Assembly (NCBI GenBank): GCA_966250335.1 | Contig: CBINGZ010000030.1 | Span: 1-64,000, forward strand | Source: OLB7 sp966250335 | GTDB lineage: Bacteria; Bacteroidota; Ignavibacteria; OLB7 | Length of the DNA stretch: 64,000 nucleotides | Direction: 5' to 3' | The notes under the pieces: model-generated | The model's database searches: none | Told to the model about the DNA's origin: nothing | The model's input: the letters and a program-made list of their open reading frames with translations, nothing else | Program-made: the position numbers and the translations under genes | Shown: positions 36,401 through 44,074 of the stretch, one piece after another | Layout: the number at the start of each line of letters is the position of its first letter | How positions within the stretch are numbered: position 1 is the stretch's first letter

Positions 36401-37763
36401 TCAGGCGGGCGGGCAGCACTCGACGGTCGGCGGCGGCAACAACAACCGCGCGCTCTCGCAGTTCTCGGCCATTAACGGCGGCAACAACAACCTGATTCCG
36501 GCGGCGGCGGCGAACGCGGCGATCGGCGGCGGTATCAACCACACGGCAAACGGCCCCAGCACCGTGATCGGCGGCGGCATCGGCAACAACGCCAACGGCG
36601 GCACGTCGGCGATCGGCGGCGGCAGCAACAACCTCACCGCCGGACAGAACTCGACGATCGGCGGCGGCGACGGCAACGTCGCCAACGGTCCATGGACGAC
36701 CGTCAGCGGCGGTCAGTTCAACACAGCCGGCCCGCAGCACGCAACGGTCGGCGGCGGTGACAACAACCAGGCGAACGGCCCCTGGACGACGGTCGGCGGC
36801 GGCCGGGGCAACAACGCGGTCGGGCAGCATGCCTCGATCGGCGGCGGCGACGGCAACAACGCCAACGGTGTCTGGGCGACGATCAGCGGCGGCCAGGCCA
36901 ACAGCGCCAACGCGCAGCACTCCACGATCGGCGGCGGTCAGGGGAGCAACGTCAACGGAACCCAGTCGACGATCGGCGGCGGCGCCGGGAACAACATCAA
37001 CATCGGCGTCACGGGCGCCGACCCGATGAACTCGGTCATCTCCGGCGGTTCGAGCAACATGATCGAGGCGCCGGGCGCAACGATCGGCGGCGGCGACGGA
37101 CACCAGATCATCATGACCATCGGGCAGGACGCCTCGAACGCGACGATCACCGGCGGCGAATTCAATGTTGCGCAGAGCTACGGACAGACGGTCGCGGGCG
37201 TGGGCAATCTTCCCCGGGGCAACGTGCCGTTCCGCGGTATCGCCGGTGCGACGGTCGCACAGCTCAATGAGCCGCTCTTCATGGTCGGCAACGGCGACGT
37301 CGGATTCACGAACTCCAACGCCTTCGAAGTATCGTACAACGGACATTCGGTCGTTCACGACCGGAACGGCCAGACGAGCGTCCTCGGCGGCCGCGAGCCG
37401 ATCCGCGGCGCCACGTATGTCGACAACGTCCTCTACGCATGGGGCCAGGTCACGGCCGCCGGCGGCATCGTCAACGAGTTCGGTGTTGCCAGCGTGACGC
37501 CGGTGGGCCTTGCCGGACAGTACCGGGTCGCCATCCGCGTCGTCGATCCGTACACGGGTAACCAGATCGCGCTGACCGGCGCCTCGGTGACCGCGACACT
37601 GGTGGACAACACCCCGATCAACTCGTTCAACTGCGGCTCGATCACCGTCAGCAACGTGGTGCCGTTCGGCACGGAACTGAACACCTTCATCATCAAGACG
37701 GGGGACAACAACTGCAACCTGCAGCCCCGCGAATTCATGTTCAAGGTGAGCGGACGCCCGTAA
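33468..37763 (+). CDS. Cassette 2 giant secreted YadA-head-like repeat protein
   Basis: A 1431-residue secreted protein; the ATG at 33468 follows GGGGGGAACG and gives a signal peptide (MNRTLSLALTF..SNSLAQ), so upstream in-frame codons are leader. Residues about 38-170 are the fibre-type N-terminal domain (LISYQGLLTTPEG, SAPYALNVADNAITTEKI, with a duplicated AITTEKIA segment). Residues about 312-1247 hold about 60 repeats of 15 residues, with some 17-residue units of the form NNxxxAAAxN. The C-terminal domain has NAFEVSYNGHSVVHDRNGQ, an AWGQVTAAGGIVNEFGV strand, two Cys (NCGSITVS and NNC) and FMFKVSGRP. No outer-membrane anchor is visible; surface retention must depend on another factor, perhaps the small partner. 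Confidence 0.8.
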   Translation: MNRTLSLALTFAAAGTLLISSNSLAQNVSPSDAPRTDIPRLISYQGLLTTPEGTTIRDGQYPVTVTLYADEAGTKVVWQDTYTTSVVGGVFNVQLGSGATSLPAGDMMNTPMWVGFRLADGSEMRPLTQMTSAPYALNVADNAITTEKIASGAVGTTALADGAITTEKIADGSVTAEKLGVDFFSEVQVNGEKVTGNGRLLNFAGNGVNFDKATGSILIGSSASDALSEKRGPNTLGTINDGWTMRGNGRSFVAAGVLLPIPGDWIGTGNGTAFDIRTNGVTIMRYQSNGVVNTPNVLGGHVANVITPATTGAVIAGGGNAGVSLNQILNGSNYAVISGGESNTIGAVGVGNTAAHSVVGGGRSNTAGLAGGVITYATVGGGEANTSSASHATVAGGRGNTASGGRSGVAAGNTNTATGNESFVGGGLNNQSNGAASTVAGGENNVAAIDHATVGGGQDNQATAMWSTASGGQMNNATVDYATVGGGNNNNANGFASTIGGGDGNTATVNHTTVGGGGNNTAGGPFATASGGQLNNANGQHSTIGGGEGNNAPNMYSTVGGGLTNNANAQWSTVAGGELNATNGQHASVGGGQGNQANAPFTTVSGGINNAVAAGAANATIGGGGGNTANAVASTIAGGDANTTGGNNASVGGGFNNQANAAWSTIAGGETNVANGLHSSVGGGQNNQAFAQSATIGGGVGHVIPAAATNGTIGGGIGNDATGISSTVGGGETNVAGNNHATVGGGFTNNATGPWSTIAGGESNFAPSQNTSVGGGRNNQANGPFSTIDGGNSNVTTAAATNAAIGGGTNNQANAANTTIAGGQQNTATTNHGTVSGGQINIAGGAHSTVGGGNNNRALSQFSTVDGGNNNLVVALAINGTIGGGNSNTVNTTGSTIAGGLNNQTNGNNATVGGGAANAGNGVTSTVAGGTGNIAAGQSASIGGGTANTTPATHATVAGGQQNSAAGAHGTVGGGQINQAGGQHSTVGGGNNNRALSQFSAINGGNNNLIPAAAANAAIGGGINHTANGPSTVIGGGIGNNANGGTSAIGGGSNNLTAGQNSTIGGGDGNVANGPWTTVSGGQFNTAGPQHATVGGGDNNQANGPWTTVGGGRGNNAVGQHASIGGGDGNNANGVWATISGGQANSANAQHSTIGGGQGSNVNGTQSTIGGGAGNNINIGVTGADPMNSVISGGSSNMIEAPGATIGGGDGHQIIMTIGQDASNATITGGEFNVAQSYGQTVAGVGNLPRGNVPFRGIAGATVAQLNEPLFMVGNGDVGFTNSNAFEVSYNGHSVVHDRNGQTSVLGGREPIRGATYVDNVLYAWGQVTAAGGIVNEFGVASVTPVGLAGQYRVAIRVVDPYTGNQIALTGASVTATLVDNTPINSFNCGSITVSNVVPFGTELNTFIIKTGDNNCNLQPREFMFKVSGRP
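34404..37209 (+). repeat. 45-bp coding repeat array, cassette 2 (about 60 units)
   Basis: About 60 in-frame units by eye count. A longer block recurs at 36011 and 36422 (GNNNRALSQFS followed by a 17-residue unit), offset 411 bp, which equals eight 15-residue units plus one 17-residue unit, so multi-unit duplications occurred. Confidence 0.8.
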
Positions 37764-37801
37764 GCGCGGACGACCGATCGGAAGACGATCTTCCATGAAA
37801 T

Positions 37802-37834
37802 GCCCGGCGGCTCGATCGAATCGAGCCGCCGGGC
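37802..37834 (+). terminator. Terminator of cassette 2
   Basis: A perfect 15-bp stem (GCCCGGCGGCTCGAT and its complement) with a CGA loop, followed by CTGTTT, 38 bp after the stop. The following gap to 38182 contains the cassette 3 promoter and leader and no gene. Confidence 0.9.
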
Positions 37835-37998
37835 CTGTTTATATCTCCCCGGGAGCCATATCGAGAAGCAGGCAGGAGTCCACATGGAACTCCAGGGAGA
37901 GAAACCGGGAGATATCACGAACAGATAATAGTGGCCATATTCCCTTTCGCCGCGAGCTGAAGCCGATAATTCCGGGCGAACGATAGGTATATCGTATG

Positions 37999-38046
37999 TA
38001 CCTAATAATTACCGAACACCAATCCACCGATCTCGATATATATTTA
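37999..38046 (+). promoter_or_regulatory. Cassette promoter element, copy 3
   Basis: TACCTAATAATTACCGAA from 37999 (half-sites 11 bp apart), CACCAATCCACCGAT next, and TATATTTA exactly 40 nt after the first T. It lies 144 nt upstream of the ATG at 38183. The 34-bp segment up to CCGAT is nearly identical to copy 4. Confidence 0.78.
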
Positions 38047-38182
38047 TCCGCTCCCGATAGACATCGCCCCCTCCTGCCGCTCTGCGTCACCGGCCGGTTT
38101 CAACTGAAACGTCAACTCGATCCTACTCTCCGCCGCATTCAGCGGCGGGCAACGGATTCATCATCAACCATACGGAGGTTTC

Positions 38183-38713
38183 ATGACCAGTCAACGCCTT
38201 GACCGGCTGCTGGCCACGGCCGCGTTCGCCCTGCTCTGCGGGTGGGCCCCTGCAATCGCGCAATCCGGCGGCACGGTCGTCGCCTCGGGAGGCGGATATG
38301 CGGCGGCGGCGAACGTGAGGCTCAACGGCACGGTGGGCCAGCCGATCGTCGGTCGCACGGCACAGGGGAAGGCGGGCGCATCCCAGGGATTCTGGCGTTC
38401 TCCCTCCCCCGCACAGGCGCACGGAGCGCCCGAGGCCCCGACAACGGGGGAAACGACCGTCGCCTTCACCGGGGCGCCGAACCCCTTCTCGGGGTTCTCC
38501 GATCTGACGATACGGGATCTGCTGCCGGGTCGCGTTACGATCGATCTCTACGACGCCGCGGGAGCGCACGTCGGAAAACTTATGGATGAGATGCACGCGG
38601 GCGGAAACGCATCGATCCGTCTGGAGGGCGCCGATCTGGCGTCGGGGAACTATACGGCCGTGCTCCTCAACGAGGGAGTCCGCCGTTCGCTGATACTTCG
38701 GGTTATGAAGTAA
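38183..38713 (+). CDS. Cassette 3 small secreted protein with T9SS sorting domain
   Basis: A 176-residue paralogue starting after ACGGAGGTTTC. Signal peptide residues 1-26 (FALLCGWAPAIAQ). Head motif VVASGGGYAAAANVRLNGTVGQ, then GASQGFWRSP. The linker is Pro/Ala-rich. The T9SS tail begins GAPNPFSGFSDLTIRDL and contains IDLYDAAGAHVGKLMDEMH and LASGNYTAVLLN. The first 12 residues (MTSQRLDRLLA) match cassette 2 exactly, so cassettes 2 and 3 look like the closest pair at this gene. Likely displayed on the cell surface with its repeat-protein partner. Confidence 0.8.
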   Translation: MTSQRLDRLLATAAFALLCGWAPAIAQSGGTVVASGGGYAAAANVRLNGTVGQPIVGRTAQGKAGASQGFWRSPSPAQAHGAPEAPTTGETTVAFTGAPNPFSGFSDLTIRDLLPGRVTIDLYDAAGAHVGKLMDEMHAGGNASIRLEGADLASGNYTAVLLNEGVRRSLILRVMK

Positions 38714-38730
38714 CGGATACAGGACACAGG

Positions 38731-38745
38731 CATCCGATCAGGATG
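38731..38745 (+). promoter_or_regulatory. Intercistronic hairpin, cassette 3
   Basis: CATCC-GATCA-GGATG, a short perfect stem 18 bp after the small-gene stop, at the same relative place as the hairpins of cassettes 1 and 2. Weak on its own; supported only by position. Confidence 0.3.
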
Positions 38746-38874
38746 TTCGTGGAAGCTGCCGAAGGGACGGGATATGTATCGTCACGATGGAATATGGGCA
38801 ATCCGGCGTTCCGCGCCGGGCATCGCGACGTCATCGCTTCATATCACCAACTCCATTTTGGGGGGCACAGTATC

Positions 38875-41800
38875 ATGAATCGAATTCTATCGTCAGCACG
38901 GGCGTTCGCCGCGGTCGGCGCGCTCTTCATCTCCGGCAACTGCCTGGCACAGAACGTGCCGTCGGCCGACGCATCACGGGCCGATATACCCAGGATCATC
39001 AGCTACCAGGGACTTCTCACCTCGCACGAAGGAGCGGCAGTTCGTGATGGAGAATACCCGGTAACCGTCACGCTCTACACGGACGAGACCGGGACGAAGG
39101 CCGTATGGCACGATACCTACGCGACGCAGGTCGTCGGCGGCGTCTTCAGCGTCCAGCTTGGAGCGGGAAGCAGGGCACTCCCTGAAGGAGAGATCATGAG
39201 CTCGCCGCTCTGGGTGGGGCTTCGCCTGGCCGACGGCACGGAGATGCGACCGCTGACGCAGATGACGGCGGCCCCCTACGCGCTGAACGTGGCCGACAAC
39301 GCGGTGACCACGGCAAAGATCGCGGATGGAGCGGTGACGGCGGAAAAGCTCGCGATGGACTACATCTCCGAGATTCAGATCAACGGCGAGAAGATCACCG
39401 GCGAGGGAACACCGGTGAACTTTATCGGAAACGGAGTTACCTACGATCGCTCCACCGGAAGCGTGATCATCGGAGGAGAAGTCGGGAAGCAGGTCGAAAC
39501 CGAGAAGAGGGGGACCTCCACCCAGGGAACGACCTTCGACTTCTGGACGATGCGGGGTAACGGACGCGTCGATAATGGACTCCCCGTTGTGCCCGTGGCC
39601 GGCGACTGGATAGGAACCGGCGTCGCCGTCGCATTCGAGCAACGGACGAACAATCAGAGAGTGATGCTCTACCAGCCGAACGGCGTGACCACGCCGAACA
39701 TCATCGGCGGTAACGTCACGAACGCGATCACAGCGGCCACCAGCGGCGCGGTCATCGCCGGCGGCGGCAACGCGCTGGCGGGCGGCCTCAACCAGATCAT
39801 CACCGGATCCGATTATTCGGCGATCAGCGGCGGCGCCTCCAACACCGTGGGAAGCGCGGGGTTCGCATCGACCTACGGAGCGCTCGGAGGGGGACGGTCG
39901 AACACCGTCGGTTCCGCCGCCGCGATCACCACGGCCGCAACGGTCGGCGGCGGAGAGAGCAACACGGCGAGCGCCGACCATGCGGTCGTCTCCGGCGGTC
40001 AGTCCAACACCGCGAGCGGACCGCATTCGGTAGTCGCCGGCGGACAGACGAACAGCGCGACCGTCAACCATGCAGCCGTCGGCGGCGGACGGCAGAACTC
40101 CGCCAACGGTTCCTGGTCGGTCGTCTCGGGCGGAGAGACCAACGTCACGAACGGACCGCACGCGGCGATCAGCGGCGGCCAGGCGAACCAGGCGCCGGGG
40201 AACCATGCCTCGATCGGCGGCGGAAGCAACAATATCGCGAACCCTCCCTTCTCCAGAATCGGCGGCGGCGCGACGAACACGATCTTCGCCGGGGCCGATT
40301 ATTCCACGATCGGCGGCGGACAGGGGCATACGATCTTCGGGGGCTCCGATCACGCTACGATCGGCGGCGGTGACGCCAACATCGCCGGCAACCAGTGGGC
40401 CACGGTCGGGGGCGGCCAGATGAACGACGCCAGCGGCATCTATGCAGGGGTGGGTGCCGGACAGAACAATCTCGCATTCGGAGCATGGGGAGTGGTCGCA
40501 GGCGGTCAGAACAACGTGGCGGGGAACAACCACGCGGCGGTGGTGGGCGGCTTCAACAACGTGGCGGGGGGCCTCTGGTCGTTCGTGGGAGGGGGTGAGT
40601 CGAACAATGCGGGCGGACAGCACTCGACCGTCGGCGGCGGTCTTAACAACTTCGCGCTGGCTCCCTTTTCCTCCATCCTCGGTGGAGGGACCAACAATGT
40701 GGCGGCGGCGGCGAACGGCGCGACGATCGGCGGCGGCGGCGCCAACCAGGCGATGGCCCCGAACGCAACCATCGGCGGCGGTATCGGCAATATCATCAAC
40801 GGCTTCAACGCGGTGATCGACGGCGGCCAGACCAACATGGCCAACGGCCCCTTCTCGACGATCGGCGGCGGCATGCTCAACACCACGATGGCCATGACCT
40901 CCACGGTCGGCGGCGGGCAGGGGAACATAGCGGCGGGAGTCGACGGGACGGTCGGCGGCGGCGGCGGCAACCAGGCCAACGGCATGGGCTCCACGGTCGC
41001 CGGCGGCGACAACAACCAGGCCAACGGCCTCAGCTCCGCCATCGGCGGCGGCGCCAACAATCAGGCGAACGGTACGAACTCCACCGTCGCCGGCGGTAAT
41101 CTGAACGTCGTGATAGCAGCCGCGAACGAAGCGACCATCGGCGGCGGCCTGGGGAACACCGCCAACGGCGTGAACTCCACGATCGCCGGCGGGAACGCCA
41201 ACACGGCGAACGGCGTCAACTCCACGATCGGCGGCGGCATCGGCAATCAGGCGAACGGTATCGCCTCCACGGTCGCCGGCGGGCAGATCAACATAGCGGC
41301 CGCGAACGACGCGACGGTCGGGGGGGGCTTCGACAATCAGGCCAACGGCGGCGCTTCCACGGTCGCCGGCGGCACGGCCAACCGGGCGAACGGCCCCAAC
41401 TCCTCGGTCGGCGGCGGCAATATGAATATCGTGGCGGCGGTGGCGATCGACGGCGTCATCGGCGGCGGCAACAACAACCAGGTGAACGCTCCGGGCGGCA
41501 CGGTCGCCGGCGGCACCAACAACCAGGCGAACGGCGCCGGTTCGACGGTCGGCGGCGGCAACAACAACATGGCGAACGGCCCGAACGCGACGGTCGGCGG
41601 CGGCAACAACAACACGGCCATAGGAAACAACACGACGGTCGGCGGCGGTCTCTTCAACACCGCAACCGGCCCGGTTTCGACGATCGCCGGCGGTGACGCG
41701 AACGTCGTCACCCTCAACCACGGAACGATCGGCGGCGGCCTGGCCAACAACGTGTTCGCCCCCTGGGCGACGATCAGCGGCGGTCAGCTCAACATCGCCA

Positions 41801-42891
41801 ACGGACCGCATTCGGTGATCGGCGGCGGTCTCAACAACCAGACGATGGCCGCGTTCTCGACGGTCGGCGGCGGTGAGGCCAACCAGACGCCGGGGATGCA
41901 CGCCGCGATCGGCGGCGGTCAGATGAATATCGCACCGGGCGCATGGTCGGCGATCAACGGCGGACAGAACAACCTGACGCCGAACACCTTCGCCTCGGTC
42001 GGCGGCGGCAACTTCAACACCGCGGGGGGCTTCGCCTCCACGGTCGGCGGCGGCAACTTCAACACCGCGGGGGGTGTGCAGTCGACGGTGGGGGGAGGGT
42101 CGGCCAACAATATCATAGCGGGAATCACCCTGATCGATCCGGACAACAGCACGATCGCCGGCGGCGCGGCGAACATGATCAACGCACAGGGGGCGACGAT
42201 CAGCGGCGGCACCGGGCACCTGGCGGTTCTGACGGCCGCGAACGACGCACGCGTGTCGGCGATCACCGGCGGTGAGCAGAACATCACGCAGAGCTACGGC
42301 CAGACCGTGGCGGGCGTCTACAACCTCCAGCGCGGCAACATCCCCTACCAGGGAATCTACGCCGGCACAACCACGACCGCGCAGCGCGACGAACCGCTCT
42401 TCATGGTCGGCAACGGCAACATTCCCGGAGCCGTCCGCTCCAACGCGTTCGAAGTATCGTATAACGGACATTCGACGGTTCACGACCGGAACGGCCAGAC
42501 GAGCGGCGTCGGCGGCCGCCAGCCGATCCGCGGCGCGACCTACACCGACAACGTGATCTACGCATGGGGGGACATCACCGGCGCCGGCGTCATCATGTCC
42601 GACTTCGGCGTCCTGAACGTGGTGCGCAACTTCGCGGGGGTCTACACGGTCACGATCCGCGTCATCGATCCCTACACCCGGGCGCCGATCGCCATCAACG
42701 GCGCATCGGTGACGGCGACGCTGCAGGACAACCAGCCGGTAACGGCCACGGGGTTCAACTGCGGTTCGATCACGGTCAGCAGAATCGTTCCGGCGGGAGG
42801 CGAACTCAACACGTTCGTGGTCCGCACCGGGAACAACAACTGCGTTCTGCAGGATCGTGATTTCTTCTTCAAGGTGACGGGACGGCCGTAA
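38875..42891 (+). CDS. Cassette 3 giant secreted YadA-head-like repeat protein
   Basis: A 1338-residue secreted protein; the ATG at 38875 follows GGGGGGCACAG and yields a signal peptide (MNRILSSARAFAAVGALF..NCLAQ). N-terminal fibre-type domain about residues 36-165 (IISYQGLLTSHEGAAVRDG, VTLYTDETGTKAVWHD, AAPYALNVADNAVTTAKI). A linker has RVMLYQPNGVTTPNIIGGN. About 55 repeats follow (residues about 292-1150). The C-terminal part has NAFEVSYNGHSTVHDRNGQT, AWGDITGAGVIMSDFGV, a Cys pair, and FFFKVTGRP. Two adjacent units at 42001-42087 are almost identical, a recent single-unit duplication. Same architecture as the other three; likely a self-assembling fibre. Confidence 0.8.
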   Translation: MNRILSSARAFAAVGALFISGNCLAQNVPSADASRADIPRIISYQGLLTSHEGAAVRDGEYPVTVTLYTDETGTKAVWHDTYATQVVGGVFSVQLGAGSRALPEGEIMSSPLWVGLRLADGTEMRPLTQMTAAPYALNVADNAVTTAKIADGAVTAEKLAMDYISEIQINGEKITGEGTPVNFIGNGVTYDRSTGSVIIGGEVGKQVETEKRGTSTQGTTFDFWTMRGNGRVDNGLPVVPVAGDWIGTGVAVAFEQRTNNQRVMLYQPNGVTTPNIIGGNVTNAITAATSGAVIAGGGNALAGGLNQIITGSDYSAISGGASNTVGSAGFASTYGALGGGRSNTVGSAAAITTAATVGGGESNTASADHAVVSGGQSNTASGPHSVVAGGQTNSATVNHAAVGGGRQNSANGSWSVVSGGETNVTNGPHAAISGGQANQAPGNHASIGGGSNNIANPPFSRIGGGATNTIFAGADYSTIGGGQGHTIFGGSDHATIGGGDANIAGNQWATVGGGQMNDASGIYAGVGAGQNNLAFGAWGVVAGGQNNVAGNNHAAVVGGFNNVAGGLWSFVGGGESNNAGGQHSTVGGGLNNFALAPFSSILGGGTNNVAAAANGATIGGGGANQAMAPNATIGGGIGNIINGFNAVIDGGQTNMANGPFSTIGGGMLNTTMAMTSTVGGGQGNIAAGVDGTVGGGGGNQANGMGSTVAGGDNNQANGLSSAIGGGANNQANGTNSTVAGGNLNVVIAAANEATIGGGLGNTANGVNSTIAGGNANTANGVNSTIGGGIGNQANGIASTVAGGQINIAAANDATVGGGFDNQANGGASTVAGGTANRANGPNSSVGGGNMNIVAAVAIDGVIGGGNNNQVNAPGGTVAGGTNNQANGAGSTVGGGNNNMANGPNATVGGGNNNTAIGNNTTVGGGLFNTATGPVSTIAGGDANVVTLNHGTIGGGLANNVFAPWATISGGQLNIANGPHSVIGGGLNNQTMAAFSTVGGGEANQTPGMHAAIGGGQMNIAPGAWSAINGGQNNLTPNTFASVGGGNFNTAGGFASTVGGGNFNTAGGVQSTVGGGSANNIIAGITLIDPDNSTIAGGAANMINAQGATISGGTGHLAVLTAANDARVSAITGGEQNITQSYGQTVAGVYNLQRGNIPYQGIYAGTTTTAQRDEPLFMVGNGNIPGAVRSNAFEVSYNGHSTVHDRNGQTSGVGGRQPIRGATYTDNVIYAWGDITGAGVIMSDFGVLNVVRNFAGVYTVTIRVIDPYTRAPIAINGASVTATLQDNQPVTATGFNCGSITVSRIVPAGGELNTFVVRTGNNNCVLQDRDFFFKVTGRP
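39748..42324 (+). repeat. 45-bp coding repeat array, cassette 3 (about 55 units)
   Basis: About 55 in-frame units by eye count. Between 40975 and 41600 the unit NNQANGxxSTVAGG recurs with little change, and the pair at 42001/42046 shares about 30 identical bases at a 45-bp offset. Confidence 0.8.
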
Positions 42892-42924
42892 TCGTTCGGA
42901 TATCCCGACACGATACGTACAGGT

Positions 42925-42956
42925 CAGGGGCGGCCGGAATAATCCGGCCGCCCCTG
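42925..42956 (+). terminator. Terminator of cassette 3
   Basis: A perfect 14-bp stem (CAGGGGCGGCCGGA and its complement) with an ATAA loop followed by TTTT, 34 bp after the stop. A textbook intrinsic terminator. Confidence 0.95.
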
Positions 42957-42960
42957 TTTT

Positions 42961-43141
42961 CGCTCCTGCACCACGATCGAGACGAGCCCCGTCACGTACA
43001 CGCCGCCGAGCGGGCCGAGCTCGTTCGTCGTCAAGATCGCCGGCTCCGCAGGAGAATCAGGCATCATGCGCCATGATCGACCACCCGTTCACCTTCAAGG
43101 TGGGGGCGGCCGCAGCGCACGATCGCATCACGATAATATAG
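42961..43141 (+). pseudogene. Decayed C-terminal remnant of a fifth repeat-protein gene
   Basis: Right after the cassette 3 terminator, frame 42961 reads RSCTTIETSPVTYTPP, then SSFVVKIAGSAGE. A plus-one shift near 43052 continues as ENQASCAMIDHPFTFKV and stops at 43139-43141. This matches the C-terminal domain of the giant cassette proteins, best that of cassette 1: PCRTISTSPLVQW, NTFVIRTKEW and GCDEKDIPFMFKVSGRP. The two conserved Cys and the terminal FxFKV are kept, but the reading frame is broken, the final GRP is lost, and nothing upstream remains. It is followed by its own hairpin terminator. I infer deletion of a whole cassette by recombination, leaving this scar. Confidence 0.65.
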
Positions 43142-43156
43142 GGATGGGCGGCCGCA

Positions 43157-43185
43157 GCGGTCCGGGTATTCCGGGCCGCCGTTTT
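43157..43185 (+). terminator. Orphan terminator of the decayed cassette
   Basis: GCGGTCCGG pairs with CCGGGCCGC (one T-G wobble) around GTATT, followed by CGTTTTC. It resembles the cassette 3 terminator in sequence (GGCCGG core) and lies just after the gene remnant, as expected for a former cassette end. Confidence 0.7.
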
Positions 43186-43329
43186 CATCCCCGGGGGAGT
43201 CTATGCGGCCGCGTCCATTATGAAGGAATCATCGCACGCAATTCAAAAAAACCCACCCATCGCGATCCTTCCTTTTTCCCGGACGGCAAAAACTCTGTTT
43301 TTCCCGCGGAATCGATCTCTACGTCCATA

Positions 43330-43377
43330 TACCTAATAATTACCGAATACCAATCCACCGATTCAGATATATCTTTC
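43330..43377 (+). promoter_or_regulatory. Cassette promoter element, copy 4
   Basis: TACCTAATAATTACCGAA from 43330, a third half-site TACCAAT at offset 18, and TATCTTTC exactly 40 nt after the first T. It lies 120 nt before the ATG at 43490. The gap 42892-43489 otherwise holds the cassette 3 terminator and the pseudogene with its terminator. Confidence 0.8.
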
Positions 43378-43489
43378 ATCCGCTCACGATAGATCGCTTC
43401 GGTGTCCCCCCAGATCATCGCCATACGTTCCCGATTTCCGCTGAGTGCCCGGCGGGAAAGGGGTTCATCATCCAACCATAGGAGGTCTT

Positions 43490-44020
43490 ATGACCAGTCC
43501 ACGCCTTTACAGGCTGCCGGCTGTGGTTGCGTTTGTCCTGACGTTGCTATCGGCGTCCGCGTTCGCCCAGTCCGGGGCGACGGTCGTCGGTTCCGGCGGC
43601 GGCCATGCCGCCGACGCGACGGTCAGGTTGAACGGGACAGTCGGGCAGTATATCGTAGGACGTGTTTCTCAGGGATCGACGGGCGCATCCCAGGGATTCT
43701 GGCGTCCCCCCGCGGCTCCGCAGAACGGATCGCGGGTCACGTCACCTACCACCGGTGATGCCGTCATCGCGTTCACAGCCACCCCGAACCCGGTGACACA
43801 ATTCTCAGAGCTCTCTGCGGGGAATCTGGCCCCGGGTCGCGTCACGATCGACCTGTACGACGCGGCGGGAGCCCACATCGCCACCCTTCTCGACGAGATC
43901 CGGCCCGGAGGCCGCGTCGCCGTCCGCGTGGACGGCACGGAGCTCCCCTCGGGCAACTACACCGCCATCCTGGTCAACGGCGGCACGCGCCGATCGCTGA
44001 TCCTTCGCGTCACGAAATAA
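43490..44020 (+). CDS. Cassette 4 small secreted protein with T9SS sorting domain
   Basis: A 176-residue paralogue; the ATG at 43490 has a TAGGAGGTCTT ribosome site, and upstream in-frame codons are leader. Signal peptide residues 1-27 (FVLTLLSASAFAQ). Head motif VVGSGGGHAADATVRLNGTVGQ, then GASQGFWRPP. The T9SS tail begins TATPNPVTQFSELSAG, a diverged form of the GAPNPF motif, and keeps IDLYDAAGAHIATLLDE and LPSGNYTAILVNGG. The partner gene starts only 54 bp downstream, with no intercistronic hairpin, unlike cassettes 1-3. Confidence 0.8.
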   Translation: MTSPRLYRLPAVVAFVLTLLSASAFAQSGATVVGSGGGHAADATVRLNGTVGQYIVGRVSQGSTGASQGFWRPPAAPQNGSRVTSPTTGDAVIAFTATPNPVTQFSELSAGNLAPGRVTIDLYDAAGAHIATLLDEIRPGGRVAVRVDGTELPSGNYTAILVNGGTRRSLILRVTK

Positions 44021-44074
44021 TCATATCGGATCGCCAACTCCTTCCTACTCACCATATCCAAGGGGACCACTATC

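Noticed and set aside
34020..37796. A 1258-residue open frame on the minus strand across the cassette 2 repeat gene (similar long ones at 38974-42483 and 46040-48529)
   Set aside because: They mirror the GGC-rich 45-bp repeats. The plus-strand genes have signal peptides, ribosome sites, domains and terminators; the antisense frames have none.
43066..43392. A 108-codon plus-strand frame upstream of cassette 4
   Set aside because: It runs through the pseudogene tail, its terminator and the promoter element, so it cannot be a normal gene.
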